A stretch of 12,173 bases of DNA from Lachnospiraceae bacterium UBA7027 (GTDB lineage Bacteria > Bacillota > Clostridia > Lachnospirales > Lachnospiraceae), in assembly GCA_002494135.1 (NCBI GenBank), contig DLBG01000037.1, positions 1-12,173 on the forward strand. The letters are read 5' to 3'. Shown here piece by piece: positions 1-7,369 of the stretch. The number at the start of each line of letters is the position of its first letter. Position 1 is the first letter of the stretch. Both the position numbers and the translations under genes were made by a program. The notes under the pieces were generated by a model. It did no database searches. It worked only from the letters and a program-made list of their open reading frames with translations, and was not told the DNA's origin.

Positions 1-2062
1 CATGACGCTCGAAAAAGCGCTTGGAATGAATCCGGCCCTGCGCGAATCCTATGAAAGCAGTGCGGAAATCAAGTATCTGATCGATATGGCAAGACGTCTG
101 GAAGGTTTGCCGAGACACACCGGCATGCATGCGGCGGGCGTTTTGATTTCTCCGAAACCGGTTGAGGAATTCGTTCCCTTAAACTTAGGCGGCGACGGTG
201 CCGTCACGACGCAGTACACGATGACGACACTCGAGGAACTGGGCCTTTTGAAAATGGACTTTCTGGGCCTTCGAAACCTGACCGTTATCCAGAATACCGA
301 AAAGAGTATCTCCAAGCGTCTCGGCAGAACCTTTACCTGCGACGAGATTGATTATAATGATCCCAAAGTCTTTGCCTACATCGGCACCGGTCAGACGGAA
401 GGAGTTTTCCAGCTCGAGTCCGCCGGAATGAAGAGTTTCATGAAGGAATTAAAACCGAAGAGTCTCGAGGATGTAATTGCGGGAATTTCCCTTTATCGTC
501 CGGGTCCCATGGATTTTATTCCGCAGTACATCCGCGGCAAGAATGCCCCGGACAAGGTAAAATACTTATGCCCGCAGCTGGAACACATTCTGTCCCCGAC
601 TTACGGCTGTATCGTTTACCAGGAACAGGTTATGCAGATAGTGCGGGATCTGGGTGGTTTTACCCTCGGAAGATCCGATGAGGTGCGACGCGCCATGTCT
701 AAGAAAAAGACCTATGTCATGGAGCAGGAACGTGTCAACTTCGTGCTCGGCAACCGTGACCTCGGCATCCCCGGCTGTGTGGGGAACGGCATCACCCAGG
801 AAGTGGGCAATGAGATATACAATCAGATGATTGATTTTGCCAAGTATGCATTCAACAAGTCGCATGCGGCGGCATATGCGGTGGTTGCATATCAGACGGC
901 ATATTTAAAATATTACTATCCGCTGGAATATATGGCGGCACTGATTTCCTCCGTCATTGACAACCCGGGCAAGGTTTCGGGCTACATCATGACCTGCCGC
1001 AACATGGGCATTCGGCTGATTTCGCCGGATATCAATGAGGGCGAGGCGGATTTCACGGTATCGAACGATGCCATCCGTTATTCCTTAAATGCCATCAAGA
1101 ACGTCGGCCGTCCCATCATCGATGCCATTGTGGCGGAGAGAGAACAAAACGGTCCGTTTACCTCCCTGCAGAATTTTGCGGAACGTATGAGTACGGACGG
1201 AGCAGTCAACAAACGCGCGGTTGAGAATTTTATCAAGGCGGGATGTTTCGATGCTCTCGGCGGAACCAGAAAGCAGTTTATGCAGATGTATCCGCTGCTT
1301 ATGGACCGTGCGGCGAAGAACAAAAAAGGCAACGTAAGCGGTCAGATATCGATTTTCGACATGGGAGAAGCGGAACAGAAAGCATTTGAAGTGAAACTTC
1401 CCGATGTCGGCGAGTTTGATAAGGAAACCAGGCTTTCCATGGAAAAAGAAGTGCTCGGCATTTACGTCAGCGGCCACCCCATGGAGAATTACGAAGAGCT
1501 CTGGCGCAAGAAAATCACCAACGTAAGCTCCGACTTTTATCTGGACGACGATACCGGTAAGTCCGTTGCCCAGGATGACGAGAAGGTTACCGTGGGCGGT
1601 ATCATCGCGGAAAAGACCGTCAAATTCACGAAAAACGACAAGGCCATGGCTTTCCTGACACTCGAAGATCTGGTCGGCACCGTGGAAATCATCGTTTTCT
1701 CCAAGCAGTTCGAGCGTTACAATGCGATTTTAAACGAAGATGAGAAAATCTTCGTCACCGGCCGCGTTTCCTGCGAAGAAAACAAGGACTCCAAGGTTAT
1801 CGCGGAGAACATCACGGCATTTAAGGATGCGACAAAGTGTTTCTGGATTAAGTACAAAAACCGCGCCGAATATAATGAAAAGGAGCCTGCGGTCCGTGAT
1901 CTGCTTGATGTTTCCGACGGAAAGGATACCGTAAAGATTTATCTGGAGGAAGAGAAGATGTTAAAGGAGCTTCCGCCTTCGAGAAACGTTCTGGCGGGAG
2001 AGGAACTTAAGAACTCGGTAGAGGAAATTCTCGGCGAAGGTCGCGTAAAAATTACGTGGTAG
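1..2062 (+). CDS. dnaE: DNA polymerase III subunit alpha (DnaE), C-terminal 686 residues, 5' end outside window
   Basis: This is the catalytic subunit of the replicative polymerase, cut at its 5' end by the window edge; the reading frame begins at base 2. The visible residues start within the polymerase core. RHTGMHAAG (visible residues 38-46) and KMDFLGLRNL (84-93, carrying the third catalytic Asp, D86) are signature DnaE motifs. YGCIVYQEQVMQI (201-213) and AFNKSHAAAYAVVAYQTAYL (283-302) follow. A helix-hairpin-helix segment (LNAIKNVG, 362-369) comes next, then a QISIF sequence (448-452) that could be the beta-clamp binding motif, and an OB-fold (about 528-590). There is no PolC-type exonuclease insertion in what is seen, so this is DnaE rather than PolC. 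Full-length homologues are about 1150 residues, so roughly 450 are missing upstream. The ATG at base 2 is internal, not the start. It ends at TAG 2060-2062, with pfkA next and no clear terminator between them. Confidence 0.96.
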   Translation, partial: MTLEKALGMNPALRESYESSAEIKYLIDMARRLEGLPRHTGMHAAGVLISPKPVEEFVPLNLGGDGAVTTQYTMTTLEELGLLKMDFLGLRNLTVIQNTEKSISKRLGRTFTCDEIDYNDPKVFAYIGTGQTEGVFQLESAGMKSFMKELKPKSLEDVIAGISLYRPGPMDFIPQYIRGKNAPDKVKYLCPQLEHILSPTYGCIVYQEQVMQIVRDLGGFTLGRSDEVRRAMSKKKTYVMEQERVNFVLGNRDLGIPGCVGNGITQEVGNEIYNQMIDFAKYAFNKSHAAAYAVVAYQTAYLKYYYPLEYMAALISSVIDNPGKVSGYIMTCRNMGIRLISPDINEGEADFTVSNDAIRYSLNAIKNVGRPIIDAIVAEREQNGPFTSLQNFAERMSTDGAVNKRAVENFIKAGCFDALGGTRKQFMQMYPLLMDRAAKNKKGNVSGQISIFDMGEAEQKAFEVKLPDVGEFDKETRLSMEKEVLGIYVSGHPMENYEELWRKKITNVSSDFYLDDDTGKSVAQDDEKVTVGGIIAEKTVKFTKNDKAMAFLTLEDLVGTVEIIVFSKQFERYNAILNEDEKIFVTGRVSCEENKDSKVIAENITAFKDATKCFWIKYKNRAEYNEKEPAVRDLLDVSDGKDTVKIYLEEEKMLKELPPSRNVLAGEELKNSVEEILGEGRVKITW

Positions 2063-2074
2063 GACCCGTAAGTC

Positions 2075-2103
2075 TTGAATATTACGTGCGATTATAGCAT
2101 AAT
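2075..2103 (+). promoter_or_regulatory. putative sigma-A promoter for pfkA
   Basis: TTGAAT (2075-2080) and CATAAT (2098-2103) are separated by exactly 17 bp. They lie 12 bp past the dnaE stop and about 55 bp before the pfkA start. The -35 matches consensus at 4 of 6 positions and the -10 at 5 of 6. It would let pfkA and the genes after it be transcribed independently of dnaE, although read-through from dnaE is also possible because no terminator is visible. Confidence 0.55.
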
Positions 2104-2128
2104 AGATGTGATTTTTTTAAAACCGGTA

Positions 2129-2143
2129 TGCAGATATTCTGCA
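2129..2143 (+). promoter_or_regulatory. small inverted repeat in the pfkA 5'UTR
   Basis: TGCAGA-TAT-TCTGCA is a perfect 6-bp inverted repeat with a 3-nt centre. It ends four bases before the AAGGAG ribosome binding site of pfkA (2148-2153). It could be a hairpin that modulates ribosome access or a dimeric repressor site; no known operator was recognised. The binding site is only 4 nt from the ATG, a short spacing. Confidence 0.4.
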
Positions 2144-2157
2144 AATGAAGGAGTAAT

Positions 2158-3126
2158 ATGGCAGATCAGATTAAAACAATCGGAGTACTGACGAGCGGCG
2201 GTGACGCTCCGGGTATGAATGCCGCCATTCGTGCGGTCGTAAGAAAAGCGCTTGCAAACGGCGTAGCGGCAAAAGGAATCAAAAGAGGATATGCGGGACT
2301 TCTGGCCGAAGAGATTATCGACATGGGCCGGAAAGATGTATCCGACACCATCCAGCGCGGCGGAACCATTTTAGGAACCGCAAGATGTCTGGAATTCAAG
2401 GAACCCGAAGTTCAGGCACAGGCTGCGGAAATCTGCAGAAAACACGGCATCGACGGAATCGTTGTCATCGGAGGCGACGGCTCCTACAGAGGTGCACAGG
2501 CGCTTGCACGTCATGGAATTAATACCATCGGTATCCCGGGCACAATCGATCTGGATATTGCCTGCACCGATTACACCATTGGTTTCGATACGGCGGTTAA
2601 CACTGCCATGCAGGCCATTGACAAGGTAAGAGATACTTCATCTTCCCACGAAAGATGCTCCATCATCGAGGTTATGGGTCGTAATGCCGGCTACATCGCA
2701 TTGTGGTGCGGTATCGCAAACGGCGCCGAGGATATTTTACTTCCCGAAACATACGACTATAACGAGCAGAATATTATCAACAATATTATTCAGAACCGTA
2801 AAAAAGGTAAAAAACACCATATCATCATCAATGCGGAGGGAATCGGTCATTCGACTTCCATGGCAAGAAGAATCGAGGCGGCAACCGGCATCGAGACCAG
2901 AGCAACGATTCTCGGTTATATGCAGCGCGGCGGCTCGCCGACCTGTAAAGACCGTTATTATGCATCCATCATGGGTGCTTATGCGGCAGACATCCTCTGC
3001 GAAGGAAAATCGAACAGGGTTGTGGCATACCGTCACGGCGAGTTCACGGATTACGATATTGAGGAAGCCCTGAACATGACGAAACAGATTCCCGAATATC
3101 AGTATATGGTAAGTAAGACGATTTAA
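2158..3126 (+). CDS. pfkA: ATP-dependent 6-phosphofructokinase
   Basis: PfkA phosphorylates fructose 6-phosphate to fructose 1,6-bisphosphate, the committed step of glycolysis, in the cytoplasm. At 322 residues it has the length of bacterial group A enzymes. Visible motifs are GGDAPGMNAAIRAV (14-27, nucleotide binding), GGDGSYRGA (105-113), PGTIDLDI (127-134, with catalytic D131 and D133), EVMGRNAGY (171-179) and QRGGSPTCKDR (256-266). The glycine in GGDGS, and PGTID rather than PKTID, point to ATP rather than pyrophosphate as phosphoryl donor. The usual TIDND is TIDLD here; both aspartates remain. The start is ATG 2158 behind AAGGAG. It is followed after 6 nt by an RNA methyltransferase gene, probably co-transcribed. 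Confidence 0.96.
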   Translation: MADQIKTIGVLTSGGDAPGMNAAIRAVVRKALANGVAAKGIKRGYAGLLAEEIIDMGRKDVSDTIQRGGTILGTARCLEFKEPEVQAQAAEICRKHGIDGIVVIGGDGSYRGAQALARHGINTIGIPGTIDLDIACTDYTIGFDTAVNTAMQAIDKVRDTSSSHERCSIIEVMGRNAGYIALWCGIANGAEDILLPETYDYNEQNIINNIIQNRKKGKKHHIIINAEGIGHSTSMARRIEAATGIETRATILGYMQRGGSPTCKDRYYASIMGAYAADILCEGKSNRVVAYRHGEFTDYDIEEALNMTKQIPEYQYMVSKTI

Positions 3127-3132
3127 AGCCTT

Positions 3133-3954
3133 ATGATTACATCACCCGGTAACGAAAAAGTAAAATATGTCCGCGAGCTTGCGGCAAAAGCGAAGGTACG
3201 AAAAAAAGAAGGCTGTTTTGTTGCAGAGGGCATTAAGATGTTTCTTGAAGCACCCGAAGAGGAGATTCGAAGCGTCTATGTATCCGAGCATCTTCACACA
3301 CTTTTGCACTCGTCGGCGGATATTCCGAAGAATTACAAAGCCTGTCTGAATAAACTGGACCGGCTGGGATTTGAAATCGTTTCGAATCCGGCATTCGGGC
3401 GAATGGCCGAAACCGTGACGCCTCAGGGAATCATAAGCATCGTTTCCGAAAAAAAGTATTCCCTTGAGGAGCTTTTGACAGGAGACAGAAAGCTTTTTGT
3501 TATCCTGGAGAATCTGCAGGATCCCGGGAATCTGGGAACCATCTTAAGAACAGCCGAGGCAGCGGGAGTTGGCGCAATCATTCTGGGTAATGACTGCGTG
3601 GATATTTATAATCCAAAGGTAATCCGTTCCACAATGGGAGCAATCTACAGGGTTCCGTTTCTTTATACGGATGGGTTGTCTGCGACAATCGGATTATTAA
3701 AGGACCGGGGCATTCGGGTTTATGCGGCAACGCTTTCGGATCGGGCGAGAGAGTATGACGGTTGCAGCTATCTTGAAGATACGGCATTTGTAATCGGAAA
3801 TGAAGGAAACGGTTTAACAAAAGAGACGATATCCAAGGCATCGGAGCAGGTTTATATTCCCATGGCGGGGCAGGGAGAATCCCTGAATGCATCCATGGCT
3901 GCCGGAATTCTGATGTATGAGGCAAATCGCCAGAGACGCAGGGAGGGGATTTAA
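3133..3954 (+). CDS. TrmH/SpoU-family RNA 2'-O-methyltransferase
   Basis: A SPOUT-class, SAM-dependent RNA methyltransferase of 273 residues. The N-terminal 105 residues look like the SpoU substrate-binding domain found in RlmB/TsnR-type enzymes (starting ITSPGNEKVK, with GCFVAEG at 27-33). The C-terminal domain has the three SpoU motifs: ENLQDPGNLGTILRTAEAAG (126-145), FVIGNEGNGL (219-228) and YIPMAGQGESLNASMAAGI (241-259), which form the knotted SAM pocket. The exact target (23S rRNA or tRNA) cannot be told from sequence. The start at ATG 3133 fits the family N-terminus, but there is no recognisable Shine-Dalgarno, so translation may be coupled to pfkA, whose stop lies 6 nt upstream. The 3' end carries the ribosome binding site of proC. 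Confidence 0.9.
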   Translation: MITSPGNEKVKYVRELAAKAKVRKKEGCFVAEGIKMFLEAPEEEIRSVYVSEHLHTLLHSSADIPKNYKACLNKLDRLGFEIVSNPAFGRMAETVTPQGIISIVSEKKYSLEELLTGDRKLFVILENLQDPGNLGTILRTAEAAGVGAIILGNDCVDIYNPKVIRSTMGAIYRVPFLYTDGLSATIGLLKDRGIRVYAATLSDRAREYDGCSYLEDTAFVIGNEGNGLTKETISKASEQVYIPMAGQGESLNASMAAGILMYEANRQRRREGI

Positions 3955-3955
3955 A

Positions 3956-4822
3956 ATGGCAGCAGCAAAGAAAACGGCGGCAGGTGCCGGTACAAAGGTA
4001 AATACCGCAAAGAAAGCACAGAAGGACATGAAAATCGGTTTCATCGGCCTCGGAAACATGGCCAGAGCGATTATCGGCGGAATCATTGAGAAAGGAAATA
4101 TCTCTCCGAAGGATATTATCGGTTCCGATATCTCCATCACTGCCGTAGAGAATGCCAAAAATGATTTCGGCATCAATGCCTGCATGGAGAATGCCATGGT
4201 GGCGGAACAGGCCGATGTTTTGGTTCTTGCGGTAAAACCTCAGTATCTGGAGTATTCCCTTGAGAACGTAAAACCGGTACTGAAAAAGAAAGTAATCATT
4301 ATCTCCATTGTAGCGGGCAAAACGCTTGAGTATCTCGAGAATCAGCTTGGAGCCGATCACAGCATCATCCGCTGCATGCCCAACACACCGGCTCTGGTCG
4401 GAGAGGCCTGCACCGCTTTTACCCCCAATGCAAAGACCGGTGAGTCGCAGATTGACATTGCGTCCACTCTGCTTTCCTGCTTCGGCAAGGCAATCCAGGT
4501 TCCCGAAAGTATGATGGATGCGGTAGTCGGAGTCAGCGGAAGCGCTCCCGCCTATGTCTTCATGTTTATCGAAGCAATGGCCGACGGTGCGGTTGCGGAG
4601 GGAATGCCCAGGGCGATGGCATATGAGTTCGCGGCCCAGGCGGTTCTTGGCAGTGCAAAGCTCATGATGGAAACCGGAAAGCATCCCGGAGAACTGAAGG
4701 ATATGGTCTGCTCTCCTGCGGGAACCACAATCGAAGCCGTAAGAGTACTTGAGGAAGGAAACTTCCGTGCCACCGTTATGGATGCGGTAATCGAGTGCGC
4801 AGAGAAATCAAAAATGTTATAA
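3956..4822 (+). CDS. proC: pyrroline-5-carboxylate reductase
   Basis: ProC reduces 1-pyrroline-5-carboxylate to proline with NAD(P)H, the last step of proline synthesis. From ATG 3956 it is 288 residues. The Rossmann motif GFIGLGNMARAI (28-39) is followed by AVKPQ (92-96), MPNTPALVGE (141-150), SGSAPAY (194-200) and the C-terminal signature CSPAGTTIEAV (252-262). The chosen start has a strong ribosome binding site, GGAGGGG at 3942-3948, 7 nt upstream and inside the methyltransferase gene; its stop ends 1 nt before this ATG. This start gives a 24-residue Ala/Lys-rich tail ahead of the normal ProC beginning at M25 (ATG 4028). An internal start at 4028 is possible but has its AAGGA too close. 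A terminator lies about 50 nt downstream. Confidence 0.95.
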   Translation: MAAAKKTAAGAGTKVNTAKKAQKDMKIGFIGLGNMARAIIGGIIEKGNISPKDIIGSDISITAVENAKNDFGINACMENAMVAEQADVLVLAVKPQYLEYSLENVKPVLKKKVIIISIVAGKTLEYLENQLGADHSIIRCMPNTPALVGEACTAFTPNAKTGESQIDIASTLLSCFGKAIQVPESMMDAVVGVSGSAPAYVFMFIEAMADGAVAEGMPRAMAYEFAAQAVLGSAKLMMETGKHPGELKDMVCSPAGTTIEAVRVLEEGNFRATVMDAVIECAEKSKML

Positions 4823-4870
4823 ATCCATACGGTTACCTGCCGGGCGGGTGACATGGAATAAAAAAGAAGC

Positions 4871-4914
4871 AAAAAGCTATGTAAATTTTAACTAAATTTT
4901 ACATGGCTTTTTTT
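4871..4914 (+). terminator. intrinsic terminator after proC
   Basis: The arms AAAAAGCTATGTAAA (4871-4885) and TTTACATGGCTTTTT (4898-4912) pair over 15 bp with one wobble around a 12-nt loop, ending in a T run. This closes the pfkA-proC transcript. The A-rich left flank means it could also act on the other strand. Confidence 0.85.
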
Positions 4915-4951
4915 GTTTTCGCCGACAAAAGGCTGAAATAATGCCGAAAAA

Positions 4952-4980
4952 TTGACACTTTCCATTCGAAATGATAGTAT
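4952..4980 (+). promoter_or_regulatory. sigma-A promoter for the cell-wall hydrolase gene
   Basis: TTGACA (4952-4957), a 17-bp spacer and TAGTAT (4975-4980): a perfect -35 and a -10 with 5 of 6 matches. The predicted start of transcription is near 4987, giving a leader of about 85 nt that contains the WalR-like box and a hairpin. Confidence 0.8.
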
Positions 4981-4985
4981 ACGAT

Positions 4986-5022
4986 TGTAACAAAAATGTA
5001 ACAATTTACATAAAAATGTAAT
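4986..5022 (+). promoter_or_regulatory. WalR (YycF)-like binding box plus extra half-sites
   Basis: TGTAAC-N5-TGTAAC at 4986-5002 matches exactly the published WalR/YycF consensus TGTWAH-N5-TGTWAH. A further half-site TGTAAT lies at 5017-5022, and an inverted half-site at 5005-5010, so ATGTAA/TTACAT palindromes interlock across 4996-5021. WalR of the WalRK two-component system controls cell-wall hydrolase genes in Firmicutes, which is the type of gene that follows. The box overlaps the predicted transcription start, where it would be expected to repress rather than activate. That WalR acts here is inference. Confidence 0.5.
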
Positions 5023-5032
5023 TTATGTTGAC

Positions 5033-5052
5033 CTCCGTATAAGGATACGGAG
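5033..5052 (+). promoter_or_regulatory. 5'UTR hairpin just ahead of the hydrolase ribosome binding site
   Basis: CTCCGTAT-AAGG-ATACGGAG forms a perfect 8-bp stem with a 4-nt loop. It ends 5 nt before AAAAGGA (5058-5064), the ribosome binding site of the gene starting at 5072. No T run follows, so it is not a terminator. It may stabilise the 5' end or influence translation. Confidence 0.55.
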
Positions 5053-5071
5053 AAATGAAAAGGACAAAACG

Positions 5072-6220
5072 ATGCTTAAATTTATGCAGAAGCGAATCAT
5101 TCCCTACGCTGTAATCACGGTATCCACCGTGAGCGTGGTTTTCTCGGGAATATCCGCGAAAGCAAAAGGAGATGCAGTTTATTCTTTGGCCGCCGGTGCT
5201 GCTTCGGACATTCTGGTGGAAGATATTAATCCGGAGATTTCCGATCTTCAGCTTTGTGCCGGTGCATCCACGCATGTGCGTACGGACCTTCCCACGGAAG
5301 AAGAGCTCGAAGAATTAAGACAGCAAAGAGAGGCCGAGCTGGAGGCGGAGCGGAAAGCTTCGTTCACCATGGTGATGGCGAAAACATCCGATTACGTAAA
5401 TGTCCGGAGCAATCCTTCCACGGAAGCGGATAAGGTAGGAGTTTTATATAAAGACTGCGGCGGTGAGATTTTAGAGCGCGGCGACGGATGGACCAAGATT
5501 CAGTCCGGAGAACTGGTAGGATGGGTAAGCAACGATTTCCTCTATTTTGAAGAGGCAGCCGAAGAATATGCGAAGACGGTTTGCAAAACCTATGCAACCA
5601 TCGACACCCAGGCACTGCGTGTTCGAAGCGGCCCGAGCGCAGATGCGGAGATTATCGGACTTTTGGAAGTCGGTATTGATTTAGAGACCGTTCCCGAGAA
5701 GGAAGCAACCGAAGGCTGGATTGCAATTCTTTACCAGAACAAGCTCGGTTATGTATCTTCCGACTATGTGACCCTTCATTTATCCATTAACGAAGGCGAA
5801 ACCATTGAAGAGATTGAAGAGCGCGAGCGTCTGGCGGCATTGGAGAAAGCAAAGCTGAAAACCAAGTATGCTTCCATCAGTGCGAATGTTGATGATATCA
5901 CATTACTGGCAGCCCTCATTCAGTGTGAGGCGGGCAACCAGTGTTACGAAGGCAAACTTGCGGTTGGCGCGGTTGTCTGCAACCGAATTCGCAGCGGCAG
6001 TTATCCGGGAAGCTTAAGAGACGTTATCTACGCGCCTGGCCAGTTCGGTCCCGCTGCGAACGGCATGCTGGATAAAGCCCTGGCCAACGGTGTCAGCGAA
6101 AGCTGCAGACAGGCGGCCATCGAAGCATTCGGCGGAGCCACAAACGTAGGCGGTGCATGTCACTTCCGACGTGCAGGCAGCAGAGACGGTGTTGTCATCG
6201 GAGATCACGTTTTCTACTAA
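5072..6220 (+). CDS. secreted cell-wall hydrolase: signal peptide, two SH3 domains, SleB-type hydrolase domain
   Basis: Predicted exported peptidoglycan hydrolase of 382 residues. Residues 1-31 form a basic start, a hydrophobic core and a SAKA cleavage-like site. A Glu/Arg-rich, probably helical linker (about 75-96) leads to a first bacterial SH3 domain (98-158; DYVNVRSNPS, WTKI, GWVSNDF) and a second (170-236; ALRVRSGPS, GWIAI, GYVSSDYV). A second charged linker (241-262) follows, then a hydrolase_2/SleB-like domain (275-382) with CEAGNQCYEGKLAVGAVVCN (285-304) and a C-terminal IGDHVFY. E286 is the likely catalytic glutamate. The family includes spore-cortex lytic SleB/CwlJ enzymes, but SH3 domains suggest wall binding in growing cells. 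The start at ATG 5072 has AAAAGGA 7 nt upstream. It is monocistronic, with its own promoter and terminator. Its exact bond specificity cannot be seen. Confidence 0.88.
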   Translation: MLKFMQKRIIPYAVITVSTVSVVFSGISAKAKGDAVYSLAAGAASDILVEDINPEISDLQLCAGASTHVRTDLPTEEELEELRQQREAELEAERKASFTMVMAKTSDYVNVRSNPSTEADKVGVLYKDCGGEILERGDGWTKIQSGELVGWVSNDFLYFEEAAEEYAKTVCKTYATIDTQALRVRSGPSADAEIIGLLEVGIDLETVPEKEATEGWIAILYQNKLGYVSSDYVTLHLSINEGETIEEIEERERLAALEKAKLKTKYASISANVDDITLLAALIQCEAGNQCYEGKLAVGAVVCNRIRSGSYPGSLRDVIYAPGQFGPAANGMLDKALANGVSESCRQAAIEAFGGATNVGGACHFRRAGSRDGVVIGDHVFY

Positions 6221-6246
6221 TTACAGAGATACTTTATAAACTACAG

Positions 6247-6281
6247 AAAATACCCGCACTGAAATGAGTGCGGGTATTTTT
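6247..6281 (+). terminator. intrinsic terminator after the cell-wall hydrolase
   Basis: AAAATACCCGCACT (6247-6260) and AGTGCGGGTATTTT (6267-6280) form a perfect 14-bp stem with a 6-nt loop and a T run. The A tract on the left makes it potentially bidirectional. It separates the hydrolase from the argF promoter 18 bp further on. Confidence 0.93.
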
Positions 6282-6298
6282 GCATACCGTAAAATTCC

Positions 6299-6327
6299 GT
6301 GACAGTCCGCGGAGAATGTGGTATGAT
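6299..6327 (+). promoter_or_regulatory. extended -10 promoter for the argF operon
   Basis: GTGACA (6299-6304), a 17-bp spacer and TATGAT (6322-6327), with a TGG extension directly before the -10 (6319-6321). It lies about 35 bp before the argF start. I saw no convincing ArgR operator around it. Confidence 0.72.
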
Positions 6328-6361
6328 GTTTCTATCTTTTTTCAAAAAGGAGGACACACCG

Positions 6362-7369
6362 ATGGCAGTTAGTTTAAAGGGCAGAGATTTCCTGACACTG
6401 AAGGATTTCAGCGCGGAAGAAATCGAGTATATGCTGGATCTCGCGGCAGATTTGAAACAGAAAAAGAAGCAGGGCATTTCCACCAAAGATGCTTTGGCGG
6501 GAAAGAACATCGTTCTGATTTTCGAAAAAACATCCACCCGTACCAGATGCTCTTTCGAAGTGGCCGGCTATGACCTTGGTATGAATGTGACCTACCTTGA
6601 TCCCGCGGGCAGCCAGATCGGAAAGAAAGAGTCTATCGCGGATACCGCCCGTGTTTTAAGCCGTATGTATGACGGAATCGAATACCGCGGATACGGCCAG
6701 AGTATTGTGGAGGAGCTTGCAAGATACTCCGATGTTCCCGTATGGAACGGACTTACAAACGAATATCATCCGACGCAGATGCTGGCGGATTTACTGACCA
6801 TCCGTGAGCAGCTGGGCCGTCTGAAGGGTGTAAAACTGACTTATATGGGAGATGCACGGTACAATATGGGCAATTCCCTGATGATAGCTTGCGCAAAAAT
6901 GGGCATGCATTTTACGGCATGTGCGCCGAAGGCATACTTCCCCAATCAGGCTCTGATTGCCGAGTGTGAGAAGTTTGCGAAGGAAAGCGGTGCAACACTG
7001 ACTTTCGAGGAAGATGTAAAGAAAGGAACCGAGGGAGCGGATGTAATCTACACCGATATCTGGGTTTCCATGGGTGAGCCGGATGAGGTATGGCAGAACC
7101 GTATCGATGCCCTGCTTCCTTACCGTGTGACCATGGATGTGATGAAGAACGGCGCGGACGATGTGATTTTCTTACACTGCCTGCCTTCTTATCATGACCG
7201 CAACACGACAATCGGTCAGGCGGTCGGCGAGAAGTTCGGACTCATGGAACTGGAAGTAACCAACGAGGTCTTCGAGTCCTCTTATTCCCGTGTCTTTGAC
7301 GAGGCCGAGAACAGAATGCATACCATCAAGGCCATGATGGCGGCAACACTGGGAGCGTTTGAACAATAA
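6362..7369 (+). CDS. argF: ornithine carbamoyltransferase
   Basis: ArgF joins carbamoyl phosphate and ornithine to give citrulline in arginine synthesis; the same fold can run in reverse as ArcB in the arginine deiminase pathway. From ATG 6362 it is 335 residues, the family's usual length. Motifs: STRTR (58-62, carbamoyl phosphate binding), HPTQMLADLL (136-145), DIWVSMGEPDEVW (232-244) and HCLPSYHD (272-279, with the catalytic Cys and ornithine contacts). I chose 6362 because AAGGAGG sits 8 nt upstream (6347-6353) and the protein begins as the family does. An in-frame GTG at 6299 lies within the promoter -35 element and is not credible. No other arginine genes are in view, so the biosynthetic reading is the default and not proven. 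The last base of its stop is the first base of the next gene's start. Confidence 0.94.
   Translation: MAVSLKGRDFLTLKDFSAEEIEYMLDLAADLKQKKKQGISTKDALAGKNIVLIFEKTSTRTRCSFEVAGYDLGMNVTYLDPAGSQIGKKESIADTARVLSRMYDGIEYRGYGQSIVEELARYSDVPVWNGLTNEYHPTQMLADLLTIREQLGRLKGVKLTYMGDARYNMGNSLMIACAKMGMHFTACAPKAYFPNQALIAECEKFAKESGATLTFEEDVKKGTEGADVIYTDIWVSMGEPDEVWQNRIDALLPYRVTMDVMKNGADDVIFLHCLPSYHDRNTTIGQAVGEKFGLMELEVTNEVFESSYSRVFDEAENRMHTIKAMMAATLGAFEQ

Noticed and set aside
2051..2088. Direct repeat ATTACGTG at 2051-2058 and 2081-2088 flanking the dnaE stop
   Set aside because: Eight bases, one copy inside coding sequence and one inside the promoter spacer. Too short to separate from chance.
3578..4684. Long open frame of 368 codons on the - strand opposite the methyltransferase and proC
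   Set aside because: Both genes beneath it have complete family motifs on the + strand. The antisense product has no recognisable domain, is rich in Cys, His and Arg as shadow frames are, and crosses a gene boundary.
4832..4852. GC-rich hairpin GTTACCTG/CGGGTGAC after proC
   Set aside because: Eight pairs with two wobbles and no T run; the true terminator lies just downstream. Probably incidental.
5055..5114. Short frame MKRTKRCLNL... overlapping the start of the hydrolase gene in another frame
   Set aside because: The GGAG upstream is only 2 nt from its ATG and is buried in the hairpin stem. The product is 19 residues, and the hydrolase start has a better site.
6282..6361. Looked for an ArgR operator before argF
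   Set aside because: No pair of sites resembling the AT-rich arginine box was found; the region is taken up by the promoter and ribosome binding site.
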